64,000 nt of DNA. Origin: Hybos culiciformis (taxonomy: Eukaryota > Arthropoda > Insecta > Diptera > Hybotidae). Under the pieces are notes generated by a model. That model saw only the letters and a program-made list of their open reading frames with translations, ran no database searches and was not told where the DNA came from. Below are positions 55,372-64,000 of this stretch, piece by piece. The DNA lies in assembly GCA_964007475.1 (NCBI GenBank), contig OZ023275.1:32245619-32309618 (forward strand), given 5' to 3'. Every line of letters begins with the position of its first letter. Position 1 is the stretch's first letter. A program made the position numbers and the translations under genes.

Positions 55372-56273
55372 GCGTGATTTACACAATGGCTAAATTTGTA
55401 ATCTTTTAATTTTTTTAGTCAAACTAGAACGAGAAAGCGATAAATAAACAACAACAACAAACATGTGAAAGAAGTAGACAGAAATTTAATAATTCTTTTC
55501 CTTTTATAGCACAAAACATAAACAAATTTTATAGCAAATTTACATGCGGGTTACACTTGCTGAAAAAAAATCATGATTATGATTTTTTTTTAATGCAGTG
55601 TGAAATTTTTATGAGTCAAAAATCATACTGGCTTAAGTACTAAACACAATTGGGGCGACAGCGACAACGACAGCGATAGCGACTATCAAAAAAAAATAGA
55701 AACCATATATTTGTATGAGAATGAACACAATTGAGACGACTGGCGACAAACGACATTGTCGCCTGGCGACAAATTAGAAATTTTTCTATTTCGTCGCCAG
55801 GCGACAACGACAACCATATATTTTTTTATTTATTTTTCTATTTGTTTACTTTTTTCCTGTATATTTATTTCGTCGCCGTCGCCGTAATTGTGTTCACTCG
55901 AGTGATATCGCTGTCGTTGTACTCGTCGTTGTTGTTGAATAATAACATAGAAAAACGGTTTTTACGGTATCATTTTTTCAGATAGGTCAATTAGCTATAA
56001 ACAACGCATAAGCCATTATGATTTTTAACTCATAAAAATTTCACACTACATTAAAAAAAATCATAATCATGATTTTTTTTTCAGCAAGTGTAACCCTCAT
56101 GTAAATTTGATATAAAATTTGTTTATGTTTTGTGCTATAAAAGGAAAAAAATTATTAAATTTCTGTCTACTTCTTTCACATGTTTGTTGTTGTTGTTTAT
56201 TTATCGCTTTCTCGTTCTAGTTTGACTAGAAAAAATTAAAAGATTATAAATTTAGCCATTGTGTAAATCACGC
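55372..56273. mobile_element. Foldback element with about 200-bp inverted ends
   Basis: GCGTGATTTACACAATGGCT at the left, inverse at the right. Contains a nested GCGACAGCGACA-type MITE (about 55640-55910). The right half is repeated in direct orientation at 57962-58268. Confidence 0.8.
55640..55912. mobile_element. MITE of the CACAATTGGGGCGACAGC family
   Basis: Inverted ends CACAATTGGGGCGACAGC and GTCGCCGTAATTGTG; the core has mirrored CGTCGCCAGGCGAC. Related to 9035-10119 upstream of the paralogue. Confidence 0.7.
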
Positions 56274-56275
56274 TT

Positions 56276-57450
56276 AAGTTATTTTATTTATTTAATAAAT
56301 AATTCACACAGATTTTTTTAAATTTCAACATTCAAATTCAAATCCCGTAATAACAAACCGCTTTTATAATTGTTGTTTGCACTTTCAAGAGTTTACTTTT
56401 TACTTTTTTCTTTGGCAGCCAAAAAATTTTCTTTTGAAAAAAAGAAAACAACACTCTGATTTTTTTAAGCATGATTTTTCATCATGATTATTTCTTGATT
56501 TTTTTTTAACACAAAATTTCGCACATACATTCAAAAAAATTATGATTATGATTTTTTTTTCAGCAAGTGTAACCCCCAGGTTAGAAATACAATAATAATT
56601 TGTCAGAAACTATAAAATTAAAATTATAACATAAATTTTATTTACGCGCCTAGGAAAAAAAAGACGTAAACTATAAAAAAAGATGAACTAGTTCATCTTT
56701 TTTTTTTTTTTGGTGTCTTTTCCTATAAAAAAAGATTACAAAAAAAGACACAAAAAAAAAAAGATTACGCTGTTCGTACTGCTCTAACACATTAGTTTTT
56801 GTATCTTCTGTCCTGTTTTGTTTTGGGATCTTTTTTTTTGCCATTTTTATCCATTGTGTAAATCAAGCTTAAAGCTTGATTTACACAATGGCTAAAAATG
56901 GCAAAAAAAAAGATCCCAAAACAAAACAGGACAGAAGATACAAAAACTAATGTGTTAGAGCAGTACGAACAGCGTAATCTTTTTTTTTTTGTGTCTTTTT
57001 TTGTAATCTTTTTTTATAGGAAAAGACACCAAAAAAAAAAAAAGATGAACTAGTTCATCTTTTTTTATAGTTTACGTCTTTTTTTTACTAGGCGCGTAAA
57101 ACAAATTTATGTTATAGTTATATTTATAGTTTCTGAAAAATTATTATTGTATTTCTCACCTGGGGGTTACACTTGCTGAAAATAAAAATCATGATTTTTT
57201 TTGAATGTATGTGCGAAATTTTGTGTGAAAAAAAATCAAGAAATAATCATGATGGAAAATCATGCTTTAAAAAAATCAGTGTTGATTTTTTTATGTCAAA
57301 AGGAAAATTTTTGGCTGCTAAAGAAAAAAGTAAACTCTTGAAAGTGCAAACAACAATTATAAAAGCGGTTATTTATTACGGAATTTGAATTTGAATGTTG
57401 AAATTTAAAAAAATCTATGTGAATTATTTATTAAATAAATAAAATAACTT
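56276..57450. repeat. 1.2-kb palindrome centred at 56871
   Basis: Arms of about 580-595 bp mirror each other. The inner about 230 bp on each side (56641-56870 and 56872-57100) are almost perfect, with only one base between the arms (AATCAAGCTT A AAGCTTGATT). The outer parts carry the TTACACTTGCTGAAAA ends of a MITE family. Confidence 0.92.
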
Positions 57451-58268
57451 ACTTTAAAAAACAGGATATTTTATTGAAAAAGGTGAAGTTTATAAAAACT
57501 AAGAACTTAGTAAAAAAAGAGAAAATAGAAAAAACATGTCGAAAAGATTTTATAAGGAAGAAATATTAAAATTTGTAAATTTATACAGGGAGCACGAATG
57601 CATCTGGAACATGAAGTCTAATGCGTTGTTTATAGCTACCACAGTAAAGTAATTTTTGAAGGAATGTTCCGGAAACCTATTCACAGCTAATTTTATCTGA
57701 AAGTAAAAATCAACTGCAAAAAATATAAAAAATAAACAAAAAAAAATTGTTGACAGGAAAGGTATCATAAAAAAATATTATGATAGGTAGGAAACGTAAT
57801 GAAAAAGAAACAAAAAAATAATTTTGTGAAGTAATGAAATTTTTCAGATATCAACAAAAAATAAATTCAATTTTCTTAGTTATTTGAAAATATTTTTAAA
57901 AAATTCTTTTTACGAAAAATAGATAAAATTAATATCTTCATTTTCAGTAAATTTGCTTAAATTTGCATTTTTTCAGATAGGTCAATTAGCTATAAACAAC
58001 GCATAAGCCAGTATGATTTTTGACTCATAAAAATTTCAGACTACATTAAAAAAAATCATAATTATGATTTTTTTTTCAGCAAGTGTAACCCGCACGTAAA
58101 TTTGCTATAAAATTTGTTTATGTTTTGTGCTATAAAAGGAAAAAAATTATTAAATTTCTGTCTACTTCTTTCACATGTTTGTTGTTGTTGTTTATTTATC
58201 GCTTTCTCGTTCTAGTTTGACTAGAAAAAATTAAAAGATTACAAATTTAGCCATTGTGTAAATCACGC
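57451..58268. repeat. AT-rich spacer and partial copy of the foldback end
   Basis: 57451-57960 shows no gene. 57962-58268 is a direct repeat of 55968-56273 (CAGATAGGTCAATTAGCTAT to GCCATTGTGTAAATCACGC). Confidence 0.75.
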
Positions 58269-58322
58269 TTAATTAATGTAAGTTCGAGTGGTTCGACATC
58301 CCGTGTGAAACAGGGTTATCTC

Positions 58323-59323
58323 CAGTGGTGTTATCTCACCGGTACGGTCCGGTACGGCCGTACCGGTTGCTAAAAAATAGTAAGAACTGCGTACCGGTTG
58401 CTAAAGCAAGTTTCATTAATTAAAAATAACCCGAATTTCACTTTAAATAAGATTTTGGACAATACAATGAAAATGGTTGGTTATCTCTGATAAAATGAAA
58501 ATAACTTCGAAATTAAAATATTTTCTCAATACGAATTTGTCGTATATTTTTTGAAAAAAATATTGAAATAGGCTCAAGTTTTTTATTTTTAAGTTTATTT
58601 TCCAAAATACACAAATGGTTGTTGTCTAGGCATCGCATTTTTCTAATTCACGAAGTCTCACTTGAATTCAACATTCACATTAAATGTAATTATTTGTATA
58701 CTAAGATAAATTAAAATTTAAACTGAAGCGTAGTACTGATTTTTTTTGAAAAAATTGGTAAATTTTGATCTATGTGGTTTGCCTTTTTGCTGATTCGAAA
58801 ATCTAATCGTATTCACGGTAAATAAATTTAAGTAAGTTCTTGTCATATTAGTATTTTAAGACATATTAAATAATAGAGGTAAAGTAGTAATTCCCATAAA
58901 GAAATTATTATGTATTTAAATTTTATAAAATTAGATATTTCGCAATTTATACAAATATGAAGATACAACAAAATTTTTCATTTCTGCATCAAAATGTAGT
59001 AAAACTGGAACCAGAAATGAAACTGTTGAAACTTAGCCTGGTCCTAATCGAAATAAATTGATTCAAGTTCAGTATGGAGCTACTATTAATAACATTATTG
59101 AATTTAAGCTTAGTGCTATCCCCAGGTCAACTGAAATTCTGGAACTTCAGCCTGGAACGTCAGTGAAAACTTCCAAAATACCATAGATAGAAACTAAGTT
59201 TAAGAGGCCAATCGATTATGACCTATAGATATAAAAAATAAATGTTTTTATAACATTATAAAAAATTATAAAATTATAAAAAAAAACCGTACCGGTTGAT
59301 AAAACATTTAGATAACACCACTG
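58323..59323. mobile_element. hAT-type MITE with 8-bp target duplication
   Basis: Ends CAGTGGTGTTATCT in inverse, flanked by gttatctc (58315-58322 and 59324-59331). 1,001 bp, no transposase. CGGTACGGTCCGGTACGG palindromes lie near the left end. Confidence 0.92.
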
Positions 59324-59338
59324 GTTATCTCTTCTAGA

Positions 59339-62300
59339 TTGAATGTTCTCGGTAGTATTTATTTACTAATGGAAATTAACGATTTTTGTTGTAGAATTAA
59401 ATGTTTCGTCGTTCCTGATAGTACAATGAGCCCCGACGTTATTCTAGGCCGCGAATTTTTGGAAAAAGAAGAAATTTTATTTAGTTTTAATGGGAAAAGT
59501 GGGAAAACTGAAATTCGAAAAAATAATGAGGATGAACAAATTGTAAGTAATTTTAATAATATTTTAAATATTGATTTTGACATTAAAGATCATATTCAGA
59601 ATTCTGTTGATGTAGGTGATCAACATACCGATTATAGGGATATATGGAGCTTTTACAATATATATAATAAATTTTGTGGTTTAAAAAAACCTTTGACTCC
59701 CGTAATTGAAATGGAAATGGAAACTGAATTAAAACAACCGACAGATTTTTATGCCAATCCAAAAAAACTTTCCGTACAAGAAAAACAAGCCGTTAGCGAA
59801 ATTATTGAGGATTTGTTAAAGCAAGGTATTATTCGTCCGTCTAACTCGCCGTACACGAGTAGAATAGTTTTAGTTAAGAAAAAATCGGGACAATTTAGAA
59901 TGTGTGTCGATTACCGAGTTCTAAATAAAAACACAGTCAGGGATCGGTTCCCCTTACCCGTTATCGAGGATCAATTGAGTAGATTACGGGGTAAAAAGTT
60001 CTTCTCTTTAATAGACCTTAAAAGTGGGTTTCATCATGTGAAAATCAAAGAAGAGTGTTGCAAGTACACTTCATTCGTCGTACCGTCTGGTCAGTTTGAA
60101 TATGTTCGTATGCCATTTGGGCTAGCTAACGCGCCGTCCGTTTTCACTCGCTATATAAATGAAATTTTCGATCCTTTGACCAAAACCGGAGAAATAACAA
60201 CATACTTCGATGATATTTTAATTTCTAGTGAGACAAAACTTGAACACTTCGAAAGTTTAAGGAAGGTTTTTGAGGTTATTTCTGCGAATCATTTACAAAT
60301 TAATGTCAATAAATGTAAGTTTATGAAAACAAATATTGATTTTCTGGGTTATGAAGTATCTGAAAAGGGAATCAGTCCGAGCCAACAGCACACCGAAGCG
60401 ATTAGAGACTTTCCCTTGCCACGTAATATTCATGAAATGCACCGGTTTGTTGGTTTAGCTTCATATTTCCGGAAATTCATTCAGAATTTCTCAGTTATTT
60501 CGAAACCATTGTACGATTTACTCAAACAAGACACGAAATTTGAAATATCTCAACAACGCTTAGACGCTTTTCAATTAATTAAATCTAAATTAGTAGATAA
60601 ACCTGTATTGAGTATTTACTCACCTCATTCTGAAACTGAACTTCACACCGATGCGAGTAAAAACGGATTTGGGGCTGTTCTGCTTCAACGACAAACTGAT
60701 TTGAAAATGCATCCGGTAATGTATTTCAGCAAAAGAACGACAGAAGCAGAGTCTAGATACCATTCCTATGAATTGGAGGCTTTAGCTATAGTTAGTGCTT
60801 TGGAGAGGTTCCGAATATATTTACAGGGGATTCCTTTTAAAATTATCACTGATTGTAATTCTCTGAAACTGACTATGAGCAAAAAGGATTTGAACCCGCG
60901 AATTGGAAGGTGGGCTTTGCTACTGGAAAATTATAACTACGAAATTGAACATCGCAACGGGTTGCGAATGAAACACGTTGACGCACTCAGCCGTGTATAT
61001 AATATCTATGAGTTGAACAAACATGTTTTCGATATGACCCTTGCTGCGGCTCAAAACAAAAATGAAAACGTACAAAAGATTAGGAATAAATTAGCTAATC
61101 AGGAGAACGACTTACCTTACGAACTTAGAGAGGGTTTATTATATCGAAAAGAGAAGAAGAAGCTTTTGTTCTATGTACCTCTTGACCTGCAGGGTAATAT
61201 TATAAAGTCGTGTCACGAAATAGGGCATGTAGGGATCGACAAAACGATTGAGCTTATCAAACGGGTTTATTGGTTTCCAAATGTTAAAGAAAAGGTTAGT
61301 AATTTTATAAAAAACTGTCTTAAATGTGTTGTGTATAATAAGCCACAAGGACGGAAGGAGGGTTTCCTTTATAATATAGATAAAGGAAAATGACCGTTTA
61401 ATACTATACATGTAGATCACGTGGGGCCATTAAATGTATCTAAGAAGGGGCATAAACATATTCTTGCTGTTGTGGACGCTTTTACCAAATTTGTTAAGCT
61501 TTACGCTGTAAAAACAACTAACACCTCTCAAGTTATAAAACATCTCAACTCTTATTTTCAAAATTATAGTATACCGAAGCGGTTGATATGTGACAGGGGT
61601 ACTGCATTTTCTTCAAAAGCGTTTACCAACTTTATGGAACTAAAACAAGCTACTGCTTCACCACAGTCGAACGGTCAAGTAGAACGTATTAATGGAATAT
61701 TTATACCTATGTTGAGTAAACTAACGAATGACACTAATGAATGGGATAAAAGTCTGTCGGGATGTGAATTTTCAATTAATAATACGATAAACCGTTCCAT
61801 TGGAACGACTCCTAGTATGGCTTTATTCGGGATTAATCAAAAAGGAATGGTTGATGACTGGGTCAGAATAGAGTTAGAGGAAGTGAATGGTGAATGTGAT
61901 TCAAGGGACTTGGGTGTAATAAGGAATGATATAGAAAGTATTAATAAAAGTCAACAAGAGAAATATAAACGTACATTTGATAAGAAACGGATACCTGCTG
62001 TTCAATATGTAGTTGGCGATTATGTCGCTGTTCCTAATAAAGTTGTAGAGCCTGGTGTAAAGGAATGAGTTTAATGTTTACTTTATTTGTTTATTAATTA
62101 TTTAATGTGTATTGGATCTTGGGTTGGACATCCTTGTTGTCCAAGACATCTATGGCCTATGAGATCCCTAATCTATAATGACCACAAGCATGTCATATAG
62201 ATATCCTATTGTCGAGGCTATTCAGCCAGTTTATCTTATAAAGCGAGACGCGCTTTCGTTTTGGCTAAAGAGCCGGATATTCCATTTAAAGCTTGGAACA

Positions 62301-62969
62301 GCTTGGTATGTTATAGAGGCTTACCAGGCCTTCTTTCCTGTTTATATATTAGCTCAGGAAGCTGTGTTAATAATTGAGATGTCGATTTAGAGTTAAATTT
62401 CAATCTAAACTTTATTTTAAAAACTTATCATATTTATACAAAATCTTATATACTAAAAATTCTTAAATTCTATGTACAATTTATGTATATAATAACAAAT
62501 TTTTATATACAATATTATTTACTAGAAATCAGATTAAAACTCAAAATTATTATTTTTATTATTTTGACTTATTAATTAGTGATTGGTCACCCAATCAAAT
62601 TTATTATAATTTACCGTAATCTTAATTCTGTATTATTTTAGGGTTCAACAATATTTTAATATTTTTATCAATTTAGTTTTATTTAAATTTTCGTAATGAT
62701 AATATCATTACACTGGTATAAATCGTAAACTACTACCCAAGTATAAAGGTCCTTATATAGTAAAGGCTGTGTTGCCTAATGATCGGTATGTTGTGTCGGA
62801 TATAGAAGGTTATCAACTAACACAGAAATCGTTTCAGGGGGTATTTGCGGCCTCAGATATGAGGAAATGGGCATTTGACCCAAATGTAGTTATCGAATCG
62901 AATAGGCAGTTTGAAATAATTAACTCGGGGGCGAGTTGTGTCAGGATGGACGAACTGTCGCAGCCTTAA
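59339..62969 (+). pseudogene. Gypsy 2 polyprotein (PR-RT-RNaseH-IN), one stop and one LTR insertion
   Basis: Protease end VILGREFL; RT FRMCVDYRVLNKN, FFSLIDLKSGFHHV, MPFGLANAPSVFTRYI, TTYFDDILIS (catalytic FDD); RNase H LHTDASKNGFGAVLL, SYELEALAIV, IITDCNSL, HVDALSR. Integrase: HEIGHVGIDKT with NCLKC zinc site, then TGA at 61391-61393, then in the same frame HVDHVGPL, LICDRGTAF and GQVERING, so all three catalytic acids are present. The GPY/F module (YKGPYIVKAV) resumes after the solo LTR at about 62740, ending in TAA near 62967. Confidence 0.88.
62056..62712 (-). repeat. Solo LTR related to Gypsy 1, inserted in antisense
   Basis: 657 bp, TGTA...TACA ends, flanked by ctgg (62052-62055, 62713-62716). 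The reverse complement aligns along its length with the Gypsy 1 LTR (TTTGATTGGG.AACCAATCA, CACAAGCATGTCAT). No internal region remains, so it arose by LTR-LTR recombination. Confidence 0.9.
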
Positions 62970-63175
62970 TAAGGGTGCTATTAATTAAAAATTGTACTAG
63001 ATTTAAGAACGGTAGTCAACTATAGGATTTTGTAAAGTGGACTATTAAATTTAAATTATTATTATTGGAAAAAGAAAACTGAATTTATGGAGAATAAGGA
63101 AAAGCATTAAAATTGAATTATTTAAATATAAAGAAAAGCTGTTTAATTTAAAAAGAAGACGAGATTACTTATATG

Positions 63176-63990
63176 TTATTTATTTTTTATTAATTTATTT
63201 GTAATTTTAATTATATTTTTTCTTAAAAATTCATTAAAATGAATAAAAATACAACGTATCATTCGTCCTTATTTACCTGGCTACAATTACTTTATAGTAA
63301 TGTTAACAGGCATGTTATTTATCTTTCAATGTACATACTAGAAATTTTAATCTTGATTCAATTTATTACAATAGAAAGCAGAAGGATCAGAAGAACCTAT
63401 CATTCGACAATAACGAATAACTGATTTTTTTTTAAAAATACATTTCTTATCAATGTTTTTTTATTATTTATTTAGTTTTATTTTGGTTAAATCAAACAAA
63501 GCACATTACATTCATAATAAAAAAAAAAAAAACAAACTACATTTAATTCATCAAATTAAAACTAGAAAAATAATAACATTATATCAGTTTAAATTTCAAA
63601 TTTTTTTAAAAATTAAATATATAACTTACTAGGAAAAGTCTATGTTTCAAAACTTCTTTAAACAGAGAAAAATGTTACCAATATTTTTATTTAGTTTTGT
63701 TAAAAATCAAAACTATTCAAGTTTACCATTAAATTTTCTACAATTTTTAACATTTATTTTATTTCAGATTAACAAAAGCATTAAGCAACAAAATATCACT
63801 ATTTTTAAGCCAGATATTTAATTAAAATATATATTAAATTTCGTAAAAATATTGCAGTAATATTTTCTGAATTTATTTTAAAGTTAAGCTTTGTTTAATT
63901 TAATAAAGATTAACTTTTTTAAATGATGATGTTTTGTTTAATAAACAATATACACTAAGAACCTCAATTGATTTTATTTTGTAATCATTT
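63176..63990. promoter_or_regulatory. Duplicated upstream block of the ABCA gene (candidate promoter/5' UTR region)
   Basis: Partner of 10246-11054. About 9 kb upstream of exon 1, separated by the Gypsy 2 and MITE insertions. A minus-strand GTAAATAAGG donor at 63276 follows TGTAGCCAG. Function is inferred from conservation and position. Similarity ends 10 bp before the window edge. Confidence 0.4.
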
Positions 63991-64000
63991 GTATTTGCAG

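Larger units (their letters stand above)
58269..63165 (+). mobile_element. Gypsy-type LTR retrotransposon 2, 5' truncated, with two nested insertions
   Basis: Encodes the protease end, RT, RNase H and integrase in one frame. No gag or own LTR is recognised. Carries a hAT MITE (58323-59323) near its start and an antisense solo LTR (62056-62712) in the integrase tail. Ends where the duplicated ABCA upstream block resumes. It looks younger than Gypsy 1: only one in-frame stop in about 900 codons. Sequence style (PRIGRW after RNase H, IDKGK, HVDHVGPL) recalls the mdg3/Blastopia group, tentatively. Confidence 0.85.

Noticed and set aside
63239..63424. Small conserved peptide upstream of the ABCA gene
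   Set aside because: The second copy at 10309 carries a 4-bp indel that breaks the frame early, so conservation is not at protein level.

Overview
The window is AT-rich nuclear DNA from an insect (or close arthropod). The evidence is a multi-exon ABC transporter gene with GT-AG introns, Gypsy, LOA/I-type, CR1-like, P-like and hAT elements, many MITEs, and a 3' retroelement tail made of CCTAA, the insect telomere motif. The species cannot be fixed from the sequence.

One complete host gene and the first exon of a second lie on the minus strand. The complete gene is an ABCA-family full transporter (ABCA3-like) that starts at 54126 and stops at 13082. I resolved 15 exons (5,114 bp of coding sequence in the assembly, about 1,704 codons once one missing base in exon 10 is allowed for). 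Both nucleotide-binding domains keep Walker A, Q-loop, signature, Walker B and His-loop. Exon 10 carries a net one-base loss that breaks the frame. Exon 1 of a tandem paralogue is at 4421-4629, and the rest of that gene lies beyond the left edge. The blocks around both first exons (3101-4880 and 52021-54362) and the upstream blocks (about 10246-11054 and 63176-63990) are near-identical, so this is a young tandem duplication.

Layout, left to right. 1-4420: intron 1 of the paralogue, with foldbacks and a Harbinger-like MITE. 4421-11054: paralogue exon 1 and its 5' region, holding two P-like (THAP) deletion derivatives and arrays of inverted repeats. 11055-13081: intergenic. 13082-31628: exons 15 to 2, with a CR1-like fragment (intron 13), hairpin arrays and a 200-bp assembly gap (intron 9), a MITE with a 5S rRNA/tRNA-like core plus a 4.3-kb LOA-type retroelement (intron 7), and a 2.9-kb terminal-inverted-repeat element with a nested hAT MITE (intron 4). 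31629-53917: the 22.3-kb intron 1, with a P-like copy, a THAP fragment, a foldback and a decayed Gypsy element interrupted by a hAT and by a 5.4-kb unknown insertion. 53918-54126: exon 1. 54127-64000: upstream region, with stacked palindromic MITEs, a second Gypsy element carrying a hAT MITE and an antisense solo LTR, then the duplicated upstream block.

The only host function visible is the ABCA transporter pair, which would export lipids or other amphipathic compounds across membranes. Almost everything else is mobile DNA. Several insertions are defined to the base by target-site duplications, and one is confirmed by an empty site in the duplicated copy.
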